Assembly (NCBI GenBank): GCA_903913355.1
Contig: CAIWKU010000275.1
Coordinates: 1-7,450, forward strand
Direction: 5' to 3'
Length of the DNA stretch: 7,450 bases
Source: an uncultured Bacteroidota bacterium
GTDB taxonomy: Bacteria > Bacteroidota > Bacteroidia > Chitinophagales > Chitinophagaceae
The notes beneath the pieces were generated by a model. It worked only from the letters and a program-made list of their open reading frames with translations. It searched no databases and had not been told where the DNA came from. Below, piece after piece: positions 1 through 6,286 of this stretch. The translations under genes and the position numbers were made by a program. Every line of letters starts with the position of its first letter. The first letter of the stretch is position 1.

Positions 1-11
1 AAACTTTTTTG

Positions 12-19
12 CATTTTTG
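12..19 (+). promoter_or_regulatory. candidate -7 promoter box for the GGGP synthase gene
   Basis: The sequence CATTTTTG matches the Bacteroidota -7 consensus TAnnTTTG at all fixed positions but the first. It would place transcription start near position 24 and leave a leader of about 20 bases before the ATG at 43. The partner -33 box would lie left of the window, so it cannot be checked. The box lies inside two adjacent copies of TTTTTGCA (6-13 and 14-21). This is a motif match only. Confidence 0.35.
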
Positions 20-42
20 CAGGAGCACTTATCCATTACCCA

Positions 43-798
43 ATGAAGCAGGCCTTGTATCATCAATTTATCGAAAAGAAGAAAGCAGGCCGAAAGTCTT
101 TTGCCGTACTGATAGACCCCGATAAAGTTGATGCGGAAAAAATAGACCAGCTGGTTACACTGGCATCCGATGCCCGGGTAGATTATTTTTTTGTAGGTGG
201 CAGCCTGGTTATTTCCAGTCACCTTGATGAATGCATCCGTCAGATCAAAACTTCCTGTTCCATTCCGGTATTATTATTTCCCGGCTCTCCTTCACAGGTT
301 AGTAAGTATGCAGATGCGTTATTATATCTTTCCCTGATATCCGGTCGTAACCCGGAATTGCTGATTGGTCAACATGTAATCAGTGCCCCTTTTGTAAAAA
401 AGAGCGGCTTAGAAATCATTCCTACCGGTTATATGGTGGTTGATGGCGGGGCTCCTACTACAGTATCCTATATTTCGAACGCAACGCCTATTCCTGCCGA
501 TAAAAATGATATTGCGATGTGTACCGCCATGGCGGGTGAGATGCTGGGCATGAAGCTGATTTACATGGATGCGGGCAGTGGTGCCAAAAAAGCCATTTCT
601 GAACAGATGATCGAAAAAGTAGCCAAACATATTGATATACCCCTGATCATTGGCGGCGGGATTACTGAACCCGAAAAAGCTTATAGAAATTGTAAAGCCG
701 GTGCCGACCTGATTGTAGTAGGCAATGCCATTGAAAAGGATCCTCATCTCATCAAAGAAATCAGTAACGCAATACATAGTGTTGCGGTGAATGTATAG
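43..798 (+). CDS. Geranylgeranylglyceryl phosphate synthase family protein (PcrB/GGGPS-like)
   Basis: This 251-residue cytosolic TIM-barrel prenyltransferase belongs to the family that joins a prenyl diphosphate, classically geranylgeranyl diphosphate, to sn-glycerol-1-phosphate to form an ether-lipid precursor. Visible family motifs, in order, are LIDPDK (23-28, with acidic residues expected at the Mg2+/diphosphate site), GGS (52-54), LFPG (78-81), NPELLIGQHV (103-112), IPTGY (126-130), DGG (134-136), MDAGSGA (175-181), GGGI (204-207) and VGNAIE (226-231). The glycine-rich loops near the C-terminus are the usual phosphate-binding loops. Length and motif order fit the Bacteroidota-type enzymes. 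Prenyl chain length and the in vivo lipid product cannot be read from the sequence. The ATG at 43 is preceded by AGGAG at 21-25, which is rather far for a ribosome site. The frame stays open to the left edge, so a longer N-terminus is formally possible, but homologues begin about here. The gene ends with TAG and converges on the peptidase gene. Confidence 0.93.
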   Translation: MKQALYHQFIEKKKAGRKSFAVLIDPDKVDAEKIDQLVTLASDARVDYFFVGGSLVISSHLDECIRQIKTSCSIPVLLFPGSPSQVSKYADALLYLSLISGRNPELLIGQHVISAPFVKKSGLEIIPTGYMVVDGGAPTTVSYISNATPIPADKNDIAMCTAMAGEMLGMKLIYMDAGSGAKKAISEQMIEKVAKHIDIPLIIGGGITEPEKAYRNCKAGADLIVVGNAIEKDPHLIKEISNAIHSVAVNV

Positions 799-805
799 AT
801 GAAGC

Positions 806-840
806 GGGTTACGAATTACAGGTTACGGGTTGCGAGTGAT
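806..840. repeat. degenerate heptamer tandem repeat in a convergent gap
   Basis: Five consecutive 7-base units can be read: GGGTTAC (806-812), GAATTAC (813-819), AGGTTAC (820-826), GGGTTGC (827-833) and the weaker GAGTGAT (834-840). The first four fit three purines followed by TTRC. The array starts eight bases after the stop codon of the GGGP synthase gene and fills much of the 80-base gap to the convergent peptidase gene. No hairpin terminator is evident in this gap. The repeat is directly visible; its function is unknown. Confidence 0.6.
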
Positions 841-878
841 AGATGGTAATCTGACTCTGAATATCCTTTCATTTAATT

Positions 879-2171
879 TTATTGGAGACTGCTTGTATCT
901 ACCCGTGATGGTGTTTCTTTCCCACTAATAATTCCTTTGGAACTTAATGCTATGGCTTTGATGATCATGGCCATATTATTCATGTCAAGCGTACCAATTT
1001 CATCGCTTACTTTATGATAATTGGGTTCACTATCCATTTTAGAAGTGGAAATGGTATGTGCCGGAACGCCCAGTCGGGCTAATGTGGCATTATCAGACCG
1101 GTAAAAAAGATTCTGGGTTGTATACGGATCAGGATAAAATGTAAATCCGGTTCCGCTTAGATTGCCCTGCAAAATTTTTCCCATATCAGTTTTCTCATAG
1201 CCGGTTATATACGCTGAATTGGTGCCCCATTTGCTTTCTGTGCCAATCATTTCAATATTGAACATGGCTTTCACCTCTTCGGGATTAAACTGCCTGCTAA
1301 AATACTGCGATCCAAATCCACCAATCTCTTCTGCTGTAAAAGCAACAAATATCAGCGTACGCTCATTGTTATTCAATTTTTTGAAATACTGTGCCAGCAT
1401 CATCACAGCGGTGGTACCCGCAGCATCGTCATTTGCACCGTTATAAATAGAATCAGTATTGACTCCTGGTTTTGGGTTGATGCCCAGGTGATCATAATGC
1501 CCGGAGAAGATGACATATTCGTTCTTCAGGCTTTTACCCGGAAGAATGCCCAATACATTTGCGAGTTTCTGCTCGCTAATTTCATGCTTAGCTTCTATAG
1601 AAAAAGTTTTGGGCACTTCGGAGGATAGCACAAACACAATACTTTTATCTGATTTGAATAATCTTGATTTCAATTGTATCAATGCATTAAATCGGTCTCC
1701 CGCAAAACTTGTATCAACCAACACCAGGTAATTCTTATTAGCAGCAACCAATTTTCTGGGCTCCCTGCGTAGATCAGCCCCCTTTGCCATGGTGATGATT
1801 TCAAAGCCCGATTTTTCTGTGATAGCTATATCGGGTTGTGTGGTTACCACTATTACATTTTTGGTGTCGATAGCCGCTCCGTTAAAACTGCAGCTGGCAC
1901 TAATAAACTTGGCCCTGGCCATTGAAAATGGTTGTAAATAACTACCACTGTTATTCCAGGTTTGTAATCCTGCTTTTTTAAACTCTTCCGCAATAAATGC
2001 AGCAGCTCTGTCTATGGCAGGGGTAAAAGTCCGCCTTCCTTCCATATCATCGGCTGATAATATTTTTTCAATTCTTTCCACTTCCTTAGCGGTAATCAGT
2101 TTTTCGGCAGATTGCGCAAATGAAACGATGGTGATGGCCATGCAGAAAAGTAAACCAACTAATTTTTTCAT
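879..2171 (-). CDS. Secreted M28-family zinc metallopeptidase
   Basis: This 430-residue exported peptidase is probably an aminopeptidase acting in the periplasm or outside the cell. Residues 1-19 form a signal peptide (MKK, hydrophobic core, cleavage SFA|Q). The catalytic M28 domain occupies roughly residues 200-410. The five co-catalytic zinc ligands of the family can be assigned: H225 in SGHYDHLG, D248 in NGANDDAAG, E282 in TAEE, E307 in FNIEMIG and H386 in NYHKVSD. D227 and E281 are the expected catalytic residues. The fourth ligand is Glu where many M28 enzymes have Asp, a conservative change. The region at about 85-200 between the N-terminal cap and the catalytic core is poorly conserved to my eye and may be a PA-like insert. 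The ATG at 2171 is supported by the signal peptide and by an in-frame TAA two codons upstream. It lies 110 bases downstream of the response regulator gene on the same strand. The substrate is not predictable. Confidence 0.92.
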   Translation of the reverse strand: MKKLVGLLFCMAITIVSFAQSAEKLITAKEVERIEKILSADDMEGRRTFTPAIDRAAAFIAEEFKKAGLQTWNNSGSYLQPFSMARAKFISASCSFNGAAIDTKNVIVVTTQPDIAITEKSGFEIITMAKGADLRREPRKLVAANKNYLVLVDTSFAGDRFNALIQLKSRLFKSDKSIVFVLSSEVPKTFSIEAKHEISEQKLANVLGILPGKSLKNEYVIFSGHYDHLGINPKPGVNTDSIYNGANDDAAGTTAVMMLAQYFKKLNNNERTLIFVAFTAEEIGGFGSQYFSRQFNPEEVKAMFNIEMIGTESKWGTNSAYITGYEKTDMGKILQGNLSGTGFTFYPDPYTTQNLFYRSDNATLARLGVPAHTISTSKMDSEPNYHKVSDEIGTLDMNNMAMIIKAIALSSKGIISGKETPSRVDTSSLQ

Positions 2172-2211
2172 ACTTTAATTTTGAATCGTTTGAGCAAAAA
2201 ATCCTGGATTA

Positions 2212-2219
2212 CAGAGGTA
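2212..2219 (-). promoter_or_regulatory. weak candidate -7 box for the M28 peptidase gene
   Basis: On the minus strand TACCTCTG differs from TAnnTTTG at one fixed position. It would start a leader of about 35 bases before the ATG at 2171. I see no TTTG -33 partner at the expected distance, so this is tentative. If real, the peptidase has its own promoter beyond the upstream inverted repeat. Confidence 0.25.
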
Positions 2220-2237
2220 TTTGTAATAAAGAGAAAG

Positions 2238-2278
2238 AATGATTCTTGCGCGCTAAGATTGTTGTCACAAGAATCATT
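2238..2278 (-). terminator. 11-bp inverted repeat, possible terminator of the kinase-regulator operon
   Basis: AATGATTCTTG (2238-2248) and CAAGAATCATT (2268-2278) are perfect reverse complements separated by 19 bases. On the minus strand the hairpin begins three bases after the regulator's stop codon and is followed by CTTTCTCTTT, a T-rich but broken tract. Position and orientation suit a terminator or attenuating hairpin between the regulator and the peptidase genes. The stem is AT-rich and the loop long, so termination may be partial. It could also be an operator or an RNA-stability element. Confidence 0.45.
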
Positions 2279-2281
2279 TAT

Positions 2282-3013
2282 TTATAAACTCATCATTTCT
2301 TTGAACTTAACGGTCTGTCTGCGACTTACTTCAATCTTCTCTCCCCCTTTCAGGTCAACCAGCAGTCCACCGTTAAAATAAGGTTCTATTTTTTCTATCC
2401 AACGTAAGTTGATAATATGTTTTCTATTGGCACGGAAGAACATTCTTTCATCCAGTCTTTCTTCCAATGCATTCAGCGATTTTAGAATCAGGGGTTTGTG
2501 GGTTCCAAAGAATACTTTGGCATAATTTCCCACGCTTTCAAATAACCGGATCTCTCCTAATTTTACAAACCAGCAGCGTTCTCCGTCTTTTACAAATACC
2601 TGGTCATATTCTGTTAATGGCCCGCGGTTAACACCATTGATCCCGATATTTTCTTTGAAGATCTCGGCCTGTAATTTCTGAATGGCATCCGACAATCTTT
2701 TGGGTTCAATCGGTTTTAATAAATAATCAAGCGCATTTACTTCAAATGCTTTAATTGCATATTCATCATATGCGGTAGTAAAAATAACTTTAGGTGCTTT
2801 TTCAACTTCTGCCAACAGATCAAACCCTGTTTTACCCGGCATTTGTATATCCAGGAAAATCAGGTCTGGGTTTAAGGTCTCTATCTTTTCAATACCATCA
2901 TCCACATTGGCAGCTTCTTCAATTACTTCTATATCCGAATGATCCTGCAGCAATTTTTTCAATTCATTGCGGGCAAGTCTTTCGTCGTCAATAATAATCG
3001 CTTTAATCGCCAT
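2282..3013 (-). CDS. LytTR-family response regulator
   Basis: This 243-residue cytoplasmic transcription factor has an N-terminal receiver domain (about 3-120) and a C-terminal LytTR DNA-binding domain (about 137-240). The receiver shows the acidic pair D9-D10, phospho-acceptor D55 in FLDIQMPG, the conserved T79/T80 in FTTAYDEYA and K100 in LLKP. The LytTR domain shows VKDGERCWFVKLGEI, then ESVGNYAKVFF, FFRANRKHIINLRWI and a final VSRRQTVKFKEMM, which are typical of the family. It starts 22 bases after the histidine kinase stop on the same strand, so the two are very probably a co-transcribed cognate pair. The gap upstream of the ATG is A/T-rich with no Shine-Dalgarno sequence, as is common in Bacteroidota. 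Phosphorylation by the kinase should control DNA binding; the regulon is unknown, with the operon's own promoter and the downstream peptidase as candidates. Confidence 0.95.
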   Translation of the reverse strand: MAIKAIIIDDERLARNELKKLLQDHSDIEVIEEAANVDDGIEKIETLNPDLIFLDIQMPGKTGFDLLAEVEKAPKVIFTTAYDEYAIKAFEVNALDYLLKPIEPKRLSDAIQKLQAEIFKENIGINGVNRGPLTEYDQVFVKDGERCWFVKLGEIRLFESVGNYAKVFFGTHKPLILKSLNALEERLDERMFFRANRKHIINLRWIEKIEPYFNGGLLVDLKGGEKIEVSRRQTVKFKEMMSL

Positions 3014-3035
3014 ATATCGAAATTTAAAAAAAAGT

Positions 3036-4097
3036 TTACAGATTTATTCCAGCTTGTACGGGCATTTTTACAATGGCTTCTACTATATGATCTTCCGTAT
3101 CCCGGATATCAAATGTAGCTTTTCCGCCGAATAAAAGCTTTAGTCTGTTTCGGGTACTATTAATTCCAAAGCCATCAACGTTATTTTCCGATTCCCCGTT
3201 AAGCTGCCCCGTGTTTTGTACGATCAATTCATGATGATTATCCCGGTAATCAGAAATCACTTTTACCAGTCCGCCGTTTTTTTGTTTACTGATCCCATGC
3301 TTAATCGCATTTTCCACCAATGTCTGTAACATCATAGGTGGTACAGGCTGGTCAAGGGTATCCTCATCTATATCATATTCTATCCGTAACCTGTCTTCAA
3401 AGCGAATATATTCCAACGCGAGATAATCTTTTACAATATTCAGTTCTCTTTCCAATGGAACGGTTTCCAGCTTTTCTGCCTGCATACTGCTTCTTAATAT
3501 ATTACTCAATTCTGTAATGGCTGTTCTGGCTCTTTCCGGATTTTCATCCACTAGGGCGCGTATACTATTGAGGGCATTAAAAATAAAATGCGGGTTGATA
3601 TGCGATTTGATGGTTTTCAGCTCCAGTTCTTTAACCAGGCTTTCTAACTTTACTTTCTGGATCTCGGTTTTAGAACCCAGTTCCACATAATGCCAGATAT
3701 AATAGATAGAAACCCAAATTAAAATGAGTGGTGAATCGAAAATCAGGTTAACCAGAAATCTTTCTCTAATTGGGGATTTATTGCTGGGGTTGTAGAGTTT
3801 TAATAACTCAACAAAAGCACTATTCGATAAGTTGAATAATAAAATAATTAGTAATATGATGCAGGTAAATACCCACCATTTTTTTTCTTCGAATGGCGGA
3901 CGGAGTTTACTCCATACAATCAGTTCTCGGAGTAAATGTGTGAACCCAAGTCCGCAAAAAATAGTGATCGCTATTCTGGGATACAGAATATGGTTGGTCT
4001 TGTTATCAAAAATATAGGCAAAGAATACCATGGCCAGGCCATAGAATAACCAGCCACCGAGCTGACAAGACCAATATAATGAAGATTTACTTCTCAT
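3036..4097 (-). CDS. LytS-like membrane histidine kinase (His_kinase/HATPase family)
   Basis: The protein has 353 residues from the ATG at 4097. Numbering here counts from a TTG nine bases further upstream (356 residues). It has four predicted membrane segments (about 15-34, 43-62, 78-97 and 118-140), no separate sensor domain, a short coiled linker (about 145-168) and then the kinase core. The core shows SHINPHFIFNALNSI with phospho-acceptor H173, the ATP-site N box LVENAIKHG (E265, N266), and the glycine-rich GFGINSTRNRLKLLFG (312-327). The G1 position reads VQNTG rather than a DxG motif. This layout is that of the LytS/YehU-type sensors that pair with LytTR regulators, and the next gene is exactly that. 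I prefer the ATG: TTG is a rarer start, overlaps a -7-like box, and MRSKSSLYWSCQLGGWLFYG resembles the usual N-terminus. The signal sensed cannot be inferred. Confidence 0.93.
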   Translation of the reverse strand: MRSKSSLYWSCQLGGWLFYGLAMVFFAYIFDNKTNHILYPRIAITIFCGLGFTHLLRELIVWSKLRPPFEEKKWWVFTCIILLIILLFNLSNSAFVELLKLYNPSNKSPIRERFLVNLIFDSPLILIWVSIYYIWHYVELGSKTEIQKVKLESLVKELELKTIKSHINPHFIFNALNSIRALVDENPERARTAITELSNILRSSMQAEKLETVPLERELNIVKDYLALEYIRFEDRLRIEYDIDEDTLDQPVPPMMLQTLVENAIKHGISKQKNGGLVKVISDYRDNHHELIVQNTGQLNGESENNVDGFGINSTRNRLKLLFGGKATFDIRDTEDHIVEAIVKMPVQAGINL

Positions 4098-4103
4098 GTT
4101 TGA

Positions 4104-4111
4104 CAAATATA
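4104..4111 (-). promoter_or_regulatory. -7 promoter box of the kinase-regulator operon
   Basis: On the minus strand TATATTTG matches the Bacteroidota consensus TAnnTTTG at every fixed position. Only six bases separate it from the ATG at 4097, so transcription would begin at or almost at the start codon, giving a leaderless or nearly leaderless mRNA. No TTTG -33 box is visible at the usual spacing. The motif match is direct; promoter use is inference. Confidence 0.4.
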
Positions 4112-4150
4112 AAATGAAACGCTCCCATCTTACCCCTGTTTTTTGATTAA

Positions 4151-4178
4151 TGGCAAAATCGGCCTCTGTTTGGCAAAA
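4151..4178. promoter_or_regulatory. paired TGGCAAAA direct repeat, candidate LytTR operator
   Basis: TGGCAAAA occurs at 4151-4158 and again at 4171-4178, with exactly 12 bases between copies (20-bp period). On the minus strand this reads TTTTGCCA-N12-TTTTGCCA. LytTR regulators typically bind two short direct repeats spaced by 12-13 bases on one face of the helix, so the geometry fits. The site is about 54-81 bases upstream of the kinase ATG, suitable for autoregulation by the adjacent LytTR protein, but it could also serve dxs or be coincidental in an A-rich spacer. Confidence 0.4.
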
Positions 4179-4259
4179 AATACCCTTTTCAATCGACGAA
4201 CTATCTGCATTTTCATCTGTATTAATAGCTGAAAACCTTATGGCTTAAGCCGAATTACG

Positions 4260-4267
4260 TATTTTTA
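4260..4267 (+). promoter_or_regulatory. candidate -7 promoter box for dxs
   Basis: TATTTTTA matches TAnnTTTG except for the last base. It would give a leader of about 15 bases to the dxs ATG at 4287. No clear -33 TTTG is seen. A 10-bp palindrome, GGCTTAAGCC (4242-4251), lies just upstream, between the expected -33 and -7 positions. Confidence 0.3.
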
Positions 4268-4286
4268 CATTACTAAACCCGTTTGA

Positions 4287-6221
4287 ATGCAGATTACAGC
4301 CGGTGCTTTGTTGCAATCCATCAACTCCCCCGAAGACCTGAAAAAACTCAATCGTGAACAGTTACACCAGGTTTGTGACGAGTTACGACAGTTTATTGTT
4401 GACGTAGTAAGCGTTCATGGTGGTCATTTTGCGGCCAGTTTAGGGGTTGTTGAGCTCAGTGTAGCCCTGCATTATATTTATAACACGCCTTATGATCAAT
4501 TGGTTTGGGATGTGGGTCACCAGGCATATGGACACAAAATATTAACCGGGCGGAGGGATCAATTTGTTACCAACCGGAAATACAAGGGGTTAAGTGGTTT
4601 TCCGAAAAGAACGGAAAGTGAGTATGATACTTTTGGGGTTGGACATTCGTCTACTTCTATTTCTGCTGCATTGGGTATGGCCATGGCTGCCAAATACAAA
4701 AAGGAGAACCGAAAATCTGTAGCCGTAATTGGTGATGGATCTATGACTGCCGGTATGGCTTTTGAAGCCATGAATCATGCCGGTGTTGCGGATAGCGATG
4801 TGTTGATCATTTTGAATGATAATTGCATGAGTATTGACCCCAATGTAGGGGCTTTAAAAGAATATTTAACGGATATCAGCACGTCTCCTGCTTATAATAA
4901 AGTGAGGGATGAGGTTTGGAATCTGATGGGTAAATTACCCGTAGGCAAACGTTTTACCAAAGGAATGGCCAGCAAACTGGAAGCCGGCTTAAAGGGTATG
5001 GTAAGCAATAGCAGTAATCTGTTTGAATCTTTGAAACTGCGCTATTTTGGACCAATTGACGGACATAATATCACCAAACTGGTGGATACCCTCAAAGACC
5101 TGAAAGAAATACCCGGCCCCAAACTATTGCATATCATTACTGTAAAGGGAAAGGGATATTCTCTGGCAGAACAGGACCAGACCAAATGGCATGCACCGGG
5201 ATTGTTTGATAAAGTAACCGGAGAAATTTATAAGAAAAAAGTCGATACCCCGCAACCTCCCAAATACCAGGATGTTTTTGGTCATACCATTATTGAACTG
5301 GCAGAAAAGAATAAGCATATCATGGGTGTAACGCCGGCAATGCCGAGTGGTTCATCCCTGAAATTTATGATGGAAAAAATGCCCGACAGGGCGTTTGATG
5401 TGGGTATTTGCGAACAGCATGCGGTAACCCTAAGCGCTGGATTGGCCACGCAGGGAATGCGGGTTTTCTGCAATATTTATTCCTCTTTCATACAAAGAGG
5501 CTATGATCAGGTGGTACATGATGTAGCGATACAAAAGTTACCAGTTATTTTTTGCTTAGACAGGGCCGGACTGGTAGGAGAAGACGGACCAACGCACCAT
5601 GGCTGTTATGATATTCCTTTCCTTCGCTGTATCCCGAATATGGTAATCAGTGCCCCAATGAATGAGCAGGAACTTCGTAACCTGATGTATACTGCTCAGC
5701 TGCCTGCTAACCAATCTCCTTTTGTAATTCGTTATCCAAGAGGAGAAGGGGTGATGCCGGAATGGAGAACTGCTTTTGAAGAAATTACAATAGGCAAGGG
5801 AAGAAAATTAAAAGATGGAGATGAAGTAGCCATTCTAAGTTTGGGGCATACCGGAAACTTTGCACAAGCTGCCATACGCGAATTAAGAAGTCAGGGATTA
5901 AATCCTGCACATTACGATATGCGTTTTGTGAAACCCATTGATGAAACCCTGTTACATGAAGTGTTTAGCAAGTACAATAAGATTGTAACGGTTGAAGATG
6001 GTGCAATCCTGGGTGGATTTGGTTCCGCGGTTCTTGAATTTATGAATCAGCATCAGTATCATGCACAGGTTACGCTATTAGGTATTCCTGACCGATTGGT
6101 TGAACATGGTACACCCAAAGAATTACACAGGGAATGTGCCTATGATGCACAGGGTATTGCCGATGCTGTAAGAGAATTACTAAAAGATAAGATACAAGTG
6201 CATCAAACAATTGCCGGTTAA
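4287..6221 (+). CDS. dxs: 1-deoxy-D-xylulose-5-phosphate synthase
   Basis: This cytosolic, thiamine-diphosphate-dependent enzyme condenses pyruvate with glyceraldehyde 3-phosphate to DXP, the first step of the MEP isoprenoid pathway (DXP also feeds thiamine and pyridoxal synthesis). At 644 residues it has full family length. The N-terminal domain carries HGGHF (catalytic H47), WDVGHQAYGHKILTGRR (74-90), VGHSSTSIS (118-126) and the ThDP/Mg2+ motif GDG (149-151) through NDN (177-179), with ligands D150 and N179. The middle transketolase-like domain has CEQHAVT with general-acid/base E376, FIQRGYDQ (401-408), DRAGLVGEDGPTHHG (D433, H437) and IRYPRG (481-486). The C-terminal domain includes DMRFVKP (544-550). 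All these line up with the E. coli enzyme as I recall it. A TGA sits directly before the ATG, so 4287 is the furthest upstream start. It is probably monocistronic, divergent from the kinase operon and ended by the strong palindrome at 6231-6283. Confidence 0.98.
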   Translation: MQITAGALLQSINSPEDLKKLNREQLHQVCDELRQFIVDVVSVHGGHFAASLGVVELSVALHYIYNTPYDQLVWDVGHQAYGHKILTGRRDQFVTNRKYKGLSGFPKRTESEYDTFGVGHSSTSISAALGMAMAAKYKKENRKSVAVIGDGSMTAGMAFEAMNHAGVADSDVLIILNDNCMSIDPNVGALKEYLTDISTSPAYNKVRDEVWNLMGKLPVGKRFTKGMASKLEAGLKGMVSNSSNLFESLKLRYFGPIDGHNITKLVDTLKDLKEIPGPKLLHIITVKGKGYSLAEQDQTKWHAPGLFDKVTGEIYKKKVDTPQPPKYQDVFGHTIIELAEKNKHIMGVTPAMPSGSSLKFMMEKMPDRAFDVGICEQHAVTLSAGLATQGMRVFCNIYSSFIQRGYDQVVHDVAIQKLPVIFCLDRAGLVGEDGPTHHGCYDIPFLRCIPNMVISAPMNEQELRNLMYTAQLPANQSPFVIRYPRGEGVMPEWRTAFEEITIGKGRKLKDGDEVAILSLGHTGNFAQAAIRELRSQGLNPAHYDMRFVKPIDETLLHEVFSKYNKIVTVEDGAILGGFGSAVLEFMNQHQYHAQVTLLGIPDRLVEHGTPKELHRECAYDAQGIADAVRELLKDKIQVHQTIAG

Positions 6222-6230
6222 TACCCGTTC

Positions 6231-6283
6231 ATCAGATAAAAAAAGTGCTGGTATGAATCATACCAGCACTTTTTTTATCTGAT
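6231..6283. terminator. perfect 25-bp inverted repeat, bidirectional terminator between dxs and scpA
   Basis: The arms at 6231-6255 and 6259-6283 are perfect reverse complements across all 25 positions, with the three-base centre AAT. The core is AGTGCTGGTATG paired with CATACCAGCACT, flanked by seven As on the left and seven Ts on the right. It therefore looks like an intrinsic terminator on both strands. It begins nine bases after the dxs stop and ends three bases short of the scpA stop, so it serves both convergent genes. The symmetry continues past the A/T tracts through ATCAGAT and ATCTGAT. Confidence 0.93.
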
Positions 6284-6286
6284 CAT

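Noticed and set aside
1..42. Possible upstream extension or fusion of the GGGP synthase, as its frame stays open to the window edge
   Set aside because: The 14 upstream codons do not resemble the family, and a -7-like box and AGGAG lie there; but the edge prevents a firm exclusion.
409..777. 122-codon open frame on the minus strand opposite the GGGP synthase gene
   Set aside because: It is fully contained in a confident gene on the other strand and has no family features.
1219..1731. Plus-strand open frames (1219-1446 and 1510-1731) opposite the M28 peptidase gene
   Set aside because: They are antisense shadows of a gene with an intact catalytic site; no ribosome site or recognisable domain.
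2181..2381. 66-codon plus-strand frame spanning the gap after the response regulator
   Set aside because: Half of it is antisense to the regulator and the rest is the inverted-repeat region; no sign of coding.
4559..5473. Several 60-70 codon minus-strand frames opposite dxs
   Set aside because: They overlap each other and a full-length conserved dxs; composition is that of shadow frames.
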